The notes: generated from the sequence alone by a model not told the origin. A DNA stretch of 64,000 bases from Oerskovia sp042887685 (GCF_042887685.1 NZ_JBHVOS010000001.1:62001-126000); one strand, 5' to 3'. Shown: positions 27,796-37,040, numbered from the stretch's first letter. Made by a program: numbers and translations.

Positions 27796-29208
27796 TCAGG
27801 CGAACAGGTCCTGGCCCACGAACGCGCCGTCGTCGCCGCCCAGCGTCGCCCCGGCCGGGACGCCGCGCGGCACGGCCCAGATCCCCGAGCCCGTGTGCCG
27901 CAGGTACTCGCTCATGAGGTCGTGCTTGGCGAGCGCGTTCTGCATGGGCACGTACTGCGTGGCCGGGTCACGCACGTACGCGAGGAAGAACAGCCCCGCG
28001 TCGAGCCTGCCCAGCCCGTCCGACCCGTCGGTGTAGTTGTAGCCGCGGCGCAGCATGCGCGCCCCGCCGTTGCTCGTGGGGTGCGCGAGGCGCACGTGCG
28101 AGGCCGCGTCGATGAGCGGGGCGCCGCCGCGGCCCGTCGCCTCGAAGTCGGGCTCGGTCCGCTCCTCGCCACCGGACAGCGGGGCCCCCGAGCCCTTGGT
28201 GCGGCCCACGATGGTCTCCTGCTCGCGCAGGGGCGCACGGTCCCACGTCTCGATCGTCATGCGGATGCGGCGTGCGACCAGGTACGAGCCGCCTGCCAAC
28301 CAGTCGGCCCCGTCGCCCGGCGCGACCCACACGTGCTCGTCGGTCGCCGCCGACTCCTCGGACGTGATGTTGGCGGTGCCGTCCTTGAACCCGAACAGGT
28401 TCCGGGGCGTGGGCTGGGCCGTGGTGGTCGACGACGTGCGCCCGTAGCCGAGCTGGCTCCAGCGCACCGACGCCGTCCCGAACGCGATGCGCGCGAGGTT
28501 GCGGATCGCGTGGACCGCAACCTGCGGGTCGTTCGCGCAGGCCTGGACGGCGAGGTCGCCGCCGCAGCGCGCGTCCTCGAGCATGTCGCCCGGGAAGTGC
28601 GGCAGGTTGGCGAGGAGGTCCGGCTTGCGGCCGTCGAGGCCGAACCGCGGCGAACCGTCCGCCGCCGTGAAGAACGACGGGCCGAACCCGAACGTGATCG
28701 TCAGGCCCGACGCGGGCAGGTCCTCGGCCTCGCCCGTGTCGTCCGGCGGGGCGTCGTACGGCCCGGACATGGGCCCGAACTCCCCGGCGGGCAGGCCCTG
28801 CGTCATGCGCGAGGCCGCGAGCGTCCACGCACGCAGCAGCACGACCACCTCGTCGCGGTCCTGGGTCGTGACGTCCCACGTCGCGAAGTGCAGGCTGTCC
28901 TGGACCGGGGTCGTGATCCCGGCCTGGTGCTCGCCCGTGAACGCGAACGCGCCGTCGCCCTCCGCAGGGCCCGCGCTCGGCGTCGCGGTACGGGCCGCGG
29001 CGGTCCCCGCGGCGAACCCGCCCGCGAGCCCCGCCCCGGCCAGCCCGACGCCGGCCATCCCCAGGAGGGCGCGCCGCGAGATGCGGCGTGCCTCCTGCGG
29101 TGGCTCGGTCGGTCCCGCGGGGTCTGCAGGACCGGTGGCCCCCCGCGGTCCGCCGGGGACCTCGGGGGCGGGCGATCCGGCGTCGGGCTGGTCGGGCGTG
29201 GTCGTCAT
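27796..29208 (-). CDS. efeB: EfeB, Tat-exported DyP-type haem peroxidase
   Basis: Exported peroxidase of 470 aa, last gene of the EfeUOB iron system, thought to oxidise Fe2+ or extract iron from haem. Residues about 40-70 form a twin-arginine signal (RRISRRALLG plus a hydrophobic run). The DyP motif GFKDGTAN and haem-side arginine region RRIRMTIETWDR are present, with a proximal His region near HVRLAHPTSNGG. It starts 13 bp after efeO. Confidence 0.92.
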   Translation of the reverse strand: MTTTPDQPDAGSPAPEVPGGPRGATGPADPAGPTEPPQEARRISRRALLGMAGVGLAGAGLAGGFAAGTAAARTATPSAGPAEGDGAFAFTGEHQAGITTPVQDSLHFATWDVTTQDRDEVVVLLRAWTLAASRMTQGLPAGEFGPMSGPYDAPPDDTGEAEDLPASGLTITFGFGPSFFTAADGSPRFGLDGRKPDLLANLPHFPGDMLEDARCGGDLAVQACANDPQVAVHAIRNLARIAFGTASVRWSQLGYGRTSSTTTAQPTPRNLFGFKDGTANITSEESAATDEHVWVAPGDGADWLAGGSYLVARRIRMTIETWDRAPLREQETIVGRTKGSGAPLSGGEERTEPDFEATGRGGAPLIDAASHVRLAHPTSNGGARMLRRGYNYTDGSDGLGRLDAGLFFLAYVRDPATQYVPMQNALAKHDLMSEYLRHTGSGIWAVPRGVPAGATLGGDDGAFVGQDLFA

Positions 29209-29221
29209 GGTGCGTCGGTCC

Positions 29222-30442
29222 TCAGAGCACCACGGCGGCGGTGAGCTGCGAGAGCGGCTCGCTCAGCGAGTCGACGGCCTGCGAGAGCGCCTTGACCTGC
29301 TCGGGCGTGAGGTCGGTGTAGAGCACGAACCCGTCGCCCTGCTTCTGCTCGTCGAGCAGGCCCTGGAGCGTCGTGAAGCGCTCGTCGAGCGTCGCGGCGA
29401 GCTTCTCGTCCTTGGCCGCGACGACGTCGCGCAGGCCGTCGTAGGCGACCTTGGCGCCGTCGACGTTCGCCTGGAAGTCCCACAGGTCGGTGTGCGACCA
29501 GATCTCCTCCTCGCCCGTGACCTTGCCCGTCGCGACCTCGTCGAGCAGGCCCTTGGCGCCGTTGCCGATCGCGGGGGCGTCGATGCCCTCGGCGAAGGAC
29601 GCCTCGTGCGTGCGGTCGAAGAGCTCCTGGGTGTCGGCGAGGAGCTGGTCGGCGTACTGCGTGCGCTGCTCGGGGGTCAGGGCCACGTAGGTCTCTCCGC
29701 CGTTGGCCTCGGGCGCCGGCTGCCACAGGTCCTTCTCGAGCAGGTGCCAGCCGGTCCACTCCTGGCCCTCTTCGAGGTCGGCCTCGCGCAGGTCCATCTT
29801 GGGGTCGAGGTCGCCGAACGACTCGGCCACGGGCTCGATGCGCTCCCAGTGGACGCGCACGGGTGCGTAGAGGGCCTTGGCGCCCTCGTCGTCGCCCGCC
29901 TTGTACGCGGCCACGAACTCCTGGGTTCCCGCGAGGAGCTGCTCGGTCTGGTCCTTGACGTACGCGACGTAGTTGGTCGAGGCCAGCGCGACCTGGTCGG
30001 CGACCGCGCCCGTGGGCTCGACGTCCTTGCCCGAGTCGGTCACGGTGAAGTCGGAGCGGATGCCGTCGCCGATCATGCCGGGCTTGCACGCGGTCACGTA
30101 CTGCCCGGGCTTGGCCGTGAGCACGAGGTCGCGGCTGATGCCCGGGCCGATGTTCTCGACCTCGGACACGATCCGCAGGCCGTCCTCGGCGAGCAGGTAG
30201 AACTCGGTCACGTCGTCGCCCGTGTTGGTCACGGTGAAGACGATGTTGCCCGAGGGTGCCTCGGCGGCCGAGAGCGTGCACGCGTCGGCCGACGAGTCGA
30301 CCGTGAGCTTCGCGGAACCGGCCGCGGAGCCGCTCGCGCCGGCGGGGGCAGGGTCGTTGGGCGTGCAGGCGGCCAGGACGGGGACGAGCAGTGCGGCAGC
30401 GAGCAGCGGCGCTGCGACGCGGGTGGCCCGTGAGCGGGTCAT
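29222..30442 (-). CDS. efeO: EfeO, iron-binding lipoprotein with cupredoxin-like and M75 domains
   Basis: Lipoprotein of 406 aa that binds iron outside the membrane and passes it to EfeU. After a signal peptide with lipobox LAAC, the first domain (to about residue 135) is cupredoxin-like. The second is an imelysin/M75 domain with the HWERIEP (HxxE) metal motif. ATG 30442 overlaps the efeU stop (ATGA). Confidence 0.92.
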   Translation of the reverse strand: MTRSRATRVAAPLLAAALLVPVLAACTPNDPAPAGASGSAAGSAKLTVDSSADACTLSAAEAPSGNIVFTVTNTGDDVTEFYLLAEDGLRIVSEVENIGPGISRDLVLTAKPGQYVTACKPGMIGDGIRSDFTVTDSGKDVEPTGAVADQVALASTNYVAYVKDQTEQLLAGTQEFVAAYKAGDDEGAKALYAPVRVHWERIEPVAESFGDLDPKMDLREADLEEGQEWTGWHLLEKDLWQPAPEANGGETYVALTPEQRTQYADQLLADTQELFDRTHEASFAEGIDAPAIGNGAKGLLDEVATGKVTGEEEIWSHTDLWDFQANVDGAKVAYDGLRDVVAAKDEKLAATLDERFTTLQGLLDEQKQGDGFVLYTDLTPEQVKALSQAVDSLSEPLSQLTAAVVL

Positions 30443-31314
30443 CGGTTTCCTCCGGGAGTCGTGACGGTGGTTGCCGGGGTGCTGGCCTGCGCGGGGGCAC
30501 TGCTGCGAGGCGCGCTGAACCAGACGGTCCGGACGAAGAAGAACAGCGTGGGGACGAGGTAGAGCCACCAGGCGGCGAGCTCGAGCCAGGTGGTCGCGGG
30601 GGAGAAGTTGAAGACGCCCTTGAGGACCGTGCCGTACCAGCTCGACGGCGGGATCTGCGCGCTCACGTCGAACGCGAGGTTGTGCAGCCCGGGCAGGATG
30701 CCGGCCTCCTGGAGGTCGTGCACGCCGTAGGAGAGGACTCCCGCGGCCACCACGACGAGGAAGAGCCCGGTCCAGGCGAAGAAGACGCGCAGGTTGAGCC
30801 TGACGGCGCCCCGGTAGACGGCCCAGCCGAGCAGGACGGCCACGGCCAGCCCGAGCACGGCTCCGAGGAGGGGCCTGGTCGTGGTGCCCGTCGCCTGGGC
30901 GCCCGCCCACAGGAAGAGCGCGGTCTCGAGGCCCTCACGCCCGACGGCGAGCAGCGCCATGACGACGACGGCCCACCTCCCGGCGGCGACGGCGTCGTCG
31001 AGCTTGTGCTGCAGGTCGGTCTTGAGGTGGCGGGCGGTCTTGCCCATCCAGAAGATCATCCACGTGATGAGGCCGACGGCGACGATCGACAGCGTGCCGC
31101 CGATGGCTTCCTGGGCCTCGAACGTCAGGCCTTGCGGCCCGTACGTCAGGGCCGCGCCGAAGCCGATCGAGACGGCCACGGCGATGCCGACGCCGAGCCA
31201 GAGGAACGGGAGCAGGTCGCGCCGGCCGGTCTTGACCAGGTACGCGACGAGGATGCTGACGACGAGCGCGGCCTCGAGGCCTTCACGCAGGCCGATGAGG
31301 AAGTTGGCGAACAC
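30439..31314 (-). CDS. efeU: EfeU, FTR1-family ferrous/ferric iron permease
   Basis: Seven-helix iron permease of 291 aa, first gene of the operon. The two iron-transport REGLE motifs are visible, REGLEAALVV near residue 10 and REGLETALFLW mid-protein. The iron box 106 bp upstream suggests iron-dependent repression of the whole efeUOB operon. Confidence 0.93.
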   Translation of the reverse strand: MFANFLIGLREGLEAALVVSILVAYLVKTGRRDLLPFLWLGVGIAVAVSIGFGAALTYGPQGLTFEAQEAIGGTLSIVAVGLITWMIFWMGKTARHLKTDLQHKLDDAVAAGRWAVVVMALLAVGREGLETALFLWAGAQATGTTTRPLLGAVLGLAVAVLLGWAVYRGAVRLNLRVFFAWTGLFLVVVAAGVLSYGVHDLQEAGILPGLHNLAFDVSAQIPPSSWYGTVLKGVFNFSPATTWLELAAWWLYLVPTLFFFVRTVWFSAPRSSAPAQASTPATTVTTPGGNR

Positions 31315-31419
31315 GGGAGTCCTTCGACGGTCGCGGGGCGGGGGAGCCCGGGAGCCGGAGGCCGGGGCGGCCGGTGGTCGCAGCGGTGGGGCCTCGTTGA
31401 ACTGGGACTCGCGTCCTAG

Positions 31420-31438
31420 TTTGGTAAGGCTTGCCTTC
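31420..31438 (-). promoter_or_regulatory. DtxR/IdeR-type iron box upstream of efeUOB
   Basis: TTTGGTAAGGCTTGCCTTC matches the 19-bp iron-box consensus at about 13 positions, with the core AAGGC/GCCTT dyad intact. On the minus strand it covers the region just upstream of TAGGAC (31413-31418), a possible -10, so bound repressor would block RNA polymerase. Confidence 0.65.
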
Positions 31439-31593
31439 CTCCGCGAGAACAGTACTCCTGTCGTCGGGGTGTGCGAACCCGCGCCCGCGTGACCCGCCCC
31501 ACACGGGGCCGGTCGTCGGGCCCGTCGCGGGCGGGTGTGGGGCCGGCCCGTCGTCGGGTTCGGCCCCCCTGCTCCGCCCGTGGCTCTCGGCGG

Positions 31594-32370
31594 CTACGCC
31601 GGCGGCCGGTCGGCCACGACGACGAAGAGCGTCACCGACGCGAAGAACGGCTGCGTCGCGAGGTGCTCGGTCCACCGTGCCTCGGCGCGCTCGCGCAGGT
31701 AGCCCGCCTCGACGGCCCGGCGGGCGACCCGGGCCAGGCCCAGGACCTGGTCCGCCGCCCGGACGTCACGGAAGACCGCGGTCACGGGGACGACGCGCTC
31801 GACCATAAAGCCCGTGCGTTCGGCGAGCCCGGCGAGCCGGCGCCCGATCCTGCCGTTGCGGACGACCTGCTCGACGACGAAGCGCCCGTAGGCGTCGCTC
31901 GTCGCGGCGTCGGGGCCGTCGACGACGAGCGTGCCCCAGTCCGGCTCGGCGAGCACCGCACGCCCCCCTGGTCGCAGGACCCGGAACGTCTCCGCGAGGA
32001 CGCGTCCCGGGTCGGCCACGTGCTGGAGCGCCCGGTCGGTGTGCGCGCGGTCGATGCTGCTGCCGGCGAGGTCGAGGTGGTGGACGTCCGCCTCCTCGAC
32101 CCGGACGGTGGGCAGGTCGCGCACCAGCGCGCGGGCCCGGGTCACCGCCTCGGCGTCGTGGTCGAGGCCGAGGACGGTCCCGGACGGCCCGACCGCCCGG
32201 GCGTACGCCGGCAGGTCGGCGCCCGGGCCGCAGCCCAGGTCGAGCACGTCGAGGCCCTCGTGCAGGTCGAGCTCGGCCGTCGCGAGGGCCTTGTAGCCCC
32301 GGCCCAGGTCGGAGGCAGCGAGGCGCATCAGGTAGTCCTCGGGAGGAGCGGGCTCGAAGGATGCGGACAT
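31594..32370 (-). CDS. SAM-dependent class I methyltransferase
   Basis: Cytosolic methyltransferase of 258 aa. Motif I is LDLGCGPGADLP, followed by an acidic LGLDHDAEAV, then HTDRALQHVADPGRVLAE and RPGGRAVLAEPDWGT, the pattern of UbiE/arsenite-type small-molecule methyltransferases. CAGGAT ends 6 nt before ATG 32370, pointing to a leaderless mRNA. The substrate is unknown, and the neighbours (EfeU, guanidine exporter) do not suggest one. Confidence 0.8.
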   Translation of the reverse strand: MSASFEPAPPEDYLMRLAASDLGRGYKALATAELDLHEGLDVLDLGCGPGADLPAYARAVGPSGTVLGLDHDAEAVTRARALVRDLPTVRVEEADVHHLDLAGSSIDRAHTDRALQHVADPGRVLAETFRVLRPGGRAVLAEPDWGTLVVDGPDAATSDAYGRFVVEQVVRNGRIGRRLAGLAERTGFMVERVVPVTAVFRDVRAADQVLGLARVARRAVEAGYLRERAEARWTEHLATQPFFASVTLFVVVADRPPA

Positions 32371-32524
32371 CCGACGATCCTGGCGGCGGAGCCCTGCGCA
32401 CGGGTGAGGTCGGTAGGGAGCGACGGGGTGGATCGTGTGAAGCCCGTGGCGCAGGAGGGTCCATCCCTGGCCAAGATGACACGATGTCGGTACGCTGGTA
32501 CCAAGTTCCTCCGACGAGGGACGC

Positions 32525-32564
32525 GCGGACGAGGGAGCAGTACCCGCACGGACAAGACTGACTC
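32525..32564 (+). promoter_or_regulatory. Guanidine-III (ykkC-III) riboswitch
   Basis: The 40-nt segment carries the conserved parts of guanidine-III aptamers in order: GCGG-ACGAGG, a helix strand GAGCAG, GTACCCGC, GGACAAGA and the closing strand CTGACTC. GCGG (32525-32528) can pair with CCGC (32544-32547), and GAGCAG (32535-32540) with CTG-A-CTC (32558-32564), as in the known pseudoknot. The ribosome-binding site AGAGGGG follows at once (32565-32571), so translational control of the SMR gene at 32581 is expected. Confidence 0.88.
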
Positions 32565-32580
32565 AGAGGGGTTACTTGTC

Positions 32581-32895
32581 ATGGCTTGGGTTGTCCTCGT
32601 TCTCTCCGGGATGCTGGAGGCCGTCTGGGCGACGGCGCTGTCCGCATCCGAGAACTTCACGCGCAGACGGCCGACGGTCGTCTTCCTCGTCTCCCTGACG
32701 CTGAGCATGGTCGGCCTCGCCTGGGCCATGACCTCCCTGCCCACCGGCACCGCCTACGCGGTGTGGGTCGGCATCGGGGCCACGCTCACTGTGGTCTGGG
32801 GATTCTTCAACGGCTCCGAGACCTTCACCTGGCTGCGCGGGCTGCTCCTGGTCCTGCTCGTCGGGTCCGTGGTCGGCCTCAAGGTGGTGAGCTGA
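32581..32895 (+). CDS. SMR-family guanidinium exporter subunit 1 (Gdx/SugE type)
   Basis: Four-helix inner-membrane antiporter subunit of 104 aa with the essential Glu in SGMLEAVWATAL and the Gdx-type loop GTAYAVWVGIGA. It should export guanidinium in exchange for protons. The riboswitch directly upstream makes guanidinium the likely inducer. The second SMR gene begins 1 bp downstream, so the transporter is probably a heterodimer with opposite subunit orientations. Confidence 0.9.
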   Translation: MAWVVLVLSGMLEAVWATALSASENFTRRRPTVVFLVSLTLSMVGLAWAMTSLPTGTAYAVWVGIGATLTVVWGFFNGSETFTWLRGLLLVLLVGSVVGLKVVS

Positions 32896-32896
32896 C

Positions 32897-33271
32897 GTGC
32901 CGTGGATCGTCCTGCTCGTCAGCGCCGTCTTCGAGGCCGTCTGGGCCACGGCCCTCGGCAAGTCCGACGGGTTCTCCCAGCTCGTCCCGTCCATCGTGTT
33001 CTTCGTCGCGCTCGCGATCAGCATGGGCGGGCTCGGCTGGGCCGTCAAGCACATCCCGATCGGCACCGCGTACGCGGTGTGGGTCGGCATCGGTGCGGCC
33101 CTGACGGTGTCCTACGCGATCTTCACCGGTGACGAGTCCGCCTCGGTCGGCAAGGTCGTCTTCATCGCGGGCATCATCGCCGCGGTCGTGGGGCTCAAGC
33201 TCGTCCCGCACGGGCCCGCGAAGGGGTCCACGAAGGTCGAGAGGACCGCGACCGGCCGGTCGGACCGCTAG
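32897..33271 (+). CDS. SMR-family guanidinium exporter subunit 2
   Basis: A 124-aa SMR subunit paralogous to the preceding one, with SAVFEAVWATALGKSDGF carrying the essential Glu and the same GTAYAVWVGIGA loop. It has an extra hydrophilic C-terminal tail of about 18 residues rich in Lys/Arg/Thr. GTG 32897 begins 1 bp after the first subunit. Charge differences between loops of the two subunits would fit a dual-topology heterodimer. Confidence 0.88.
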   Translation: MPWIVLLVSAVFEAVWATALGKSDGFSQLVPSIVFFVALAISMGGLGWAVKHIPIGTAYAVWVGIGAALTVSYAIFTGDESASVGKVVFIAGIIAAVVGLKLVPHGPAKGSTKVERTATGRSDR

Positions 33272-33286
33272 CAACCACGAACGCGT

Positions 33287-33328
33287 ACGGCCCGTGACAA
33301 CCCGCACAGCGGGGCGGTCGCGGGCCGT
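33287..33328. terminator. Hairpin after the SMR pair
   Basis: ACGGCCCG (33287-33294) and CGGGCCGT (33321-33328) can form an 8-bp stem with a long, GC-rich loop. It lies between convergent SMR and NUDIX genes. Confidence 0.4.
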
Positions 33329-33440
33329 CCGTGCGTCCGCTCGGCGCGACGGGGCCCCGGTCGGGCAGCACCCCGCTCGGAGAACGCTCGACTCGTGCGA
33401 CACCCTGCCGGGGCGACGCTATGCTCGGGCGACGCTCCGG

Positions 33441-33983
33441 TCAGAAGACCTCGGCGAAGCGGCCCACCAGCTCGGGCCACGCGTCCCGGAACGCCTCCAG
33501 CAGCGGGAGCGAGAGGACGTCACCGACCGCGACCCATGCGATCTCCAGGCTCTCGGCGTCGGTCGCGCGCGCTTCGAGGTGCGCGCCGGGCACGACCTCC
33601 GCGAGCACCGTCGTGTACCGCCAGGGCCCGTGGTCCAGGACCCGGTCTCCCACGATCGTCACGAGCGCGGGATCGACGCCCGCCTCCTCGTGAGCCTCGC
33701 GCAGCGCGCCCTGCTCGGGCGTCTCGTCGGGATGGATCGCGCCGCCGGGCACTCCCCAGGTGCCCCCCTGGTCGCTCCAGGGCGCACGGTGCTGGAGGAG
33801 GACGTGGCTCACGCGGCCGTCCTCGCCGCGCCGGGCGACGAGCAGCCCCGCGGCGCCCGCGAGACCCCAGTGCCGCCTGCCGCACGTGCACTCGACCCAG
33901 CCGTCGCCGGGCTGGAGGTGGCGTGGTGCGTGAGGGGTGTCGGCCGCGTCGCGGGGCGGCGTGGGCTCGGTCGGGATCGTCAC
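33441..33983 (-). CDS. NUDIX hydrolase
   Basis: A 180-aa hydrolase of nucleoside-diphosphate-linked compounds. The NUDIX box is complete: GAIHPDE, seven residues, REAHEEAGV. Before it lies WVECTCGRRHWG, a short Cys/His motif, then the strand GLLVARRG. GTG 33983 is preceded by CAGGGT with a 6-nt gap (leaderless), and the sequence before it is Arg/Ser-rich without protein character. Substrate not identifiable; MutT/ADP-ribose pyrophosphatase-type functions are possible. Confidence 0.82.
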   Translation of the reverse strand: MTIPTEPTPPRDAADTPHAPRHLQPGDGWVECTCGRRHWGLAGAAGLLVARRGEDGRVSHVLLQHRAPWSDQGGTWGVPGGAIHPDETPEQGALREAHEEAGVDPALVTIVGDRVLDHGPWRYTTVLAEVVPGAHLEARATDAESLEIAWVAVGDVLSLPLLEAFRDAWPELVGRFAEVF

Positions 33984-34146
33984 GGTCCCACCCTGCCATC
34001 CGTCAGGGCGTGACGGACAGTGCACCACCCGGGTGACCACGTCGTGGACAGGCGCCCGCCCACCCGCGGCGCGTGGCGTCGTCGGGCAGGAGCGCCCGGC
34101 CCGACGGCGCCGCGCACCTCGGGAGCTCCGGAAGCCCCCGCAGCCC

Positions 34147-35445
34147 TCACGTCGCGCGCCGTCGCCGCCCCACCGTGAGGACCCCGTACGCCGCGAGCCC
34201 GACGACGACGCCCCAGAACGCCGAGCCGACGTGGGCGACCACGATCCCCGAGGTCGTGACGACGAGCGTGAGCACCGCCGCCTCGAGGGCCGCAGGAGAG
34301 GGGGCGGCGCCGGTCGACGCCGCCGGTGCGAACGTCCCCGCGAGGGCGCCCGTGAGCGCACCGACGAGCGCGACTCCCGCGACGGTCGTGACGAGGGCGC
34401 TCGGTACGGCGTGGAAGAGGCCGACCAGGCTCCCGGCGAACGTCCCGACGAGCAGGTACCCCGCGCCGCACGCGACCCCCGCGACGTAGCGACGCGTGCG
34501 GTCCTCGTGCGCCTCAGGGCCCGTGCAGATACCTGCGGTGATCGCGGCCAGGTTGATGCCGTGCGCGCCGAACGGTGCGAGGAAGGCCCAGGCCGCCGCG
34601 GTGCCGCCGACCAGCAGACGACTGTCCGGCCGGTAGCCGCTCGCGCGCAGCATCTCCAGCCCCGGCCCGTTCTGGGCGCTCAGCGTCACGAGCAGGAGCG
34701 GCACGGAGATCCCGACGACCGCGCCCAGGTCGAGCGTCGGGGTGGTCCACTCGGGCACGGCCAGGGCGAGCGCAGTCGTCGGACGCGACACGTCACCCGT
34801 GACGGCGGCCGCGACGACCCCGGAGAGCAGGGCCGCGAGGACCGCGTAGCGAGGAGCGAGGCGACGCACCACGACGAACGCGACCGCGACGCTCGCCCCG
34901 ATCGCGGGCGAGCCGACCGCGCTGACGACAGCACCCAGGACGAACGGGAGGAGGACGCCCGCGAGCAGCGCCGAGAGGACCTGCGGCGGGACCGCCGCCA
35001 GGAGTCTGCCGAACACCCCGCTCGCACCGAGCGCGAGCGCCGCCACGGCCGCGACGAGATAGGCGCCCACCACGTCCGAGAAGGCGAAGTCGCCCAGCGT
35101 GCCGAGCAGAAGGGCAGCCCCCGGGGTCGACCAGGCCGTGATGACCGGCTGACGGGTCAGCAGGCTCAGCACCACGCCCGTCAGGCCGCTGCCGATCGAG
35201 ACCGCCCACAGCCAGGACGTCGTCTGTGCGGTCGTGAGACCACCGTCGTGAGCGGCCTGCAGGATGATGAGCGACGGCCCGGCGAACGACACCATGACGG
35301 CGACCAGGCCCGCGACCACGGCCGACACCGACGAGGCGCGCACCAGACCGGGAGCCGGCACCGGGCCCGTGAGCAGATCGACGGTCCGGGCGGGGGAGGC
35401 CCTGGGGTCGCGGGCGGAGGGCGGCGAGGGAGCGCTGGACGTCAC
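34147..35445 (-). CDS. benE: BenE-family benzoate/H+ symporter-like permease
   Basis: A 432-aa permease with about 11-12 hydrophobic segments. BenE features are seen in TSWLWAVSIGSGLTGVVLS, RQPVITAWSTPGAALL and the later PFGAHGINLAAITAGICTG. No benzoate-degradation gene is nearby, so transport of benzoate or another aromatic acid rests on family alone. CAGGGT with a 6-nt gap precedes GTG 35445. The MFS gene at 35535 is divergent, 89 bp away. Confidence 0.82.
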   Translation of the reverse strand: MTSSAPSPPSARDPRASPARTVDLLTGPVPAPGLVRASSVSAVVAGLVAVMVSFAGPSLIILQAAHDGGLTTAQTTSWLWAVSIGSGLTGVVLSLLTRQPVITAWSTPGAALLLGTLGDFAFSDVVGAYLVAAVAALALGASGVFGRLLAAVPPQVLSALLAGVLLPFVLGAVVSAVGSPAIGASVAVAFVVVRRLAPRYAVLAALLSGVVAAAVTGDVSRPTTALALAVPEWTTPTLDLGAVVGISVPLLLVTLSAQNGPGLEMLRASGYRPDSRLLVGGTAAAWAFLAPFGAHGINLAAITAGICTGPEAHEDRTRRYVAGVACGAGYLLVGTFAGSLVGLFHAVPSALVTTVAGVALVGALTGALAGTFAPAASTGAAPSPAALEAAVLTLVVTTSGIVVAHVGSAFWGVVVGLAAYGVLTVGRRRRAT

Positions 35446-35534
35446 GGCCTCACCCTGCCACCACGGCGGGGCCGCAGGCGGGAACGGCGCCGAATTCGGT
35501 GGACGCACGACCTCCCGCCCCGCACCATGGTCGG

Positions 35535-36935
35535 GTGAGTCATCCCGAGCCGAACACCGTGTCCGACCCGACCGCCGAGGATGCCTCGACAGGCACCGAC
35601 GCCCAGCCCTACGGCCCCCGCGAGACCGCCGACCCGACGGCCGCCTCGCCCGACCCCGCAGGTCCGTCCGGGGAGGCCCCGGCCGACGACACCGCCGACA
35701 AGCCGCGCTGGCGCCGCGACGCCACGATCTTCCTGGGCGGCCAGACCGTCTCGCTGTTCGGGTCGATGCTCGTGCAGTACGCGATCATGTGGCACCTGAC
35801 GCTCGAGACGAAGTCCGGTGGCGTGCTCGCCCTGGCCACGGTGTTCGGGTTCCTGCCGCAGGCGGTCGTCTCGATCTTCGGCGGGGTCTGGGCCGACCGG
35901 CTCAACCGCAAGGTCCTGATCATCGCGGCCGACGCCTCGATCGCCGTGACGACGCTCGCGCTCGCGCTGCTCATGCTCTCGGGCACCGACGACCTGTGGC
36001 TCATCTACGCGGCGCTCGCGATCCGTTCGATCGGCGCGGGGATCCAGATGCCCGCGGTGTCCTCGCTCCTGCCTCAGCTCGTGCCCGTGAGCAGGCTCAT
36101 GCGGGTCAACGGGATCAACGGCTCGATCCAGTCGGCCATGACGCTCCTGGCCCCCGCGGTCGCGGCCGGTGTCTACGCGAGCTCCTCGATCGTCGCGATC
36201 TTCTTCGTCGACGTCGTCACGGCCGTGATCGGGATCGGCCTCCTGGCGCTGATCCCCGTGACCAAGGTGCTGCGCACCGACGTGGCGGCGGGCGAGAAGG
36301 TCGGGTACTTCGACGACCTGGTGGGCGGGCTCCGCTACCTGCGCGGCCACGCGTTCGTCCGCTGGGTCCTGGGCCTGTACGCGGTCGTGTTCCTCCTGAT
36401 CGTGGCGCCGTCCTACCTCACGCCGCTCATGGTCGTGCGCACGTTCGGCGAGGAGGTCTGGAAGCTCACGGCCAACGAGCTCGCGTTCTCGTTCGGCGCG
36501 ATCCTGGGTGGGGTCCTGCTCGCCACGTGGGGCGGCCTCAAGAACCGCGTCGCGATGATCGTGGGCGCGACGTTCGTGTTCGGCGTGCTCTCCGTGGGCC
36601 TGGGGCTCTCGACGAACATGTGGGTCTTCTTCACGTTCATGTTCCTGCTCGGCGTCGCCGTGCCCGCCTTCGCCACGACCTCGATGACGGTCCTGCAGGA
36701 GACGGTCGAACCCGACCGGCAGGGGCGGGTCTTCGGGTTCGTCGGCATCGTGATGGCGCTCGCGATGCCGCTCGGGATGCTGATCTTCGGTCCGCTCGCG
36801 GACCGGTACTCGGTCGAGTCGCTCCTGATCGTGTCGGGGGCGCTCATGTTCCTCGTGATCGCGATCGCCGTGCTGGTCCCCTCGGGGCGCCGCGCGATGC
36901 GCGCGGCCGACGCGCACAGCAGCGCCGGCGCGTAG
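35535..36935 (+). CDS. Major facilitator (DHA3/Mef-like) drug exporter
   Basis: A 466-aa MFS protein with 12 predicted helices after a 55-residue disordered acidic N-terminus. The start of the fold, FLGGQTVSLFGSMLVQYAIM, and GGVWADRLNRKVLI are typical of the DHA3 group of macrolide/tetracycline-like exporters. GTG 35535 is preferred (CACCAT 6 nt upstream); an in-frame ATG at 35499 would add 12 residues. Substrate unknown. A perfect hairpin follows the stop. Confidence 0.8.
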   Translation: MSHPEPNTVSDPTAEDASTGTDAQPYGPRETADPTAASPDPAGPSGEAPADDTADKPRWRRDATIFLGGQTVSLFGSMLVQYAIMWHLTLETKSGGVLALATVFGFLPQAVVSIFGGVWADRLNRKVLIIAADASIAVTTLALALLMLSGTDDLWLIYAALAIRSIGAGIQMPAVSSLLPQLVPVSRLMRVNGINGSIQSAMTLLAPAVAAGVYASSSIVAIFFVDVVTAVIGIGLLALIPVTKVLRTDVAAGEKVGYFDDLVGGLRYLRGHAFVRWVLGLYAVVFLLIVAPSYLTPLMVVRTFGEEVWKLTANELAFSFGAILGGVLLATWGGLKNRVAMIVGATFVFGVLSVGLGLSTNMWVFFTFMFLLGVAVPAFATTSMTVLQETVEPDRQGRVFGFVGIVMALAMPLGMLIFGPLADRYSVESLLIVSGALMFLVIAIAVLVPSGRRAMRAADAHSSAGA

Positions 36936-36960
36936 CGGCACCGGGGAGGACGAGGACGAG

Positions 36961-36996
36961 GCCGGGCGGGCGGCTCGTGGGAGCCGCCCGCCCGGC
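36961..36996. terminator. Perfect 16-bp hairpin between convergent MFS and accA3 genes
   Basis: Arms 36961-36976 and 36981-36996 are exact reverse complements with a 4-nt GTGG loop, serving both converging genes. Confidence 0.85.
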
Positions 36997-37040
36997 CTCG
37001 GGGTCGAGACTTTGGCGCGACCGGCGCACCCGACGCGTCG

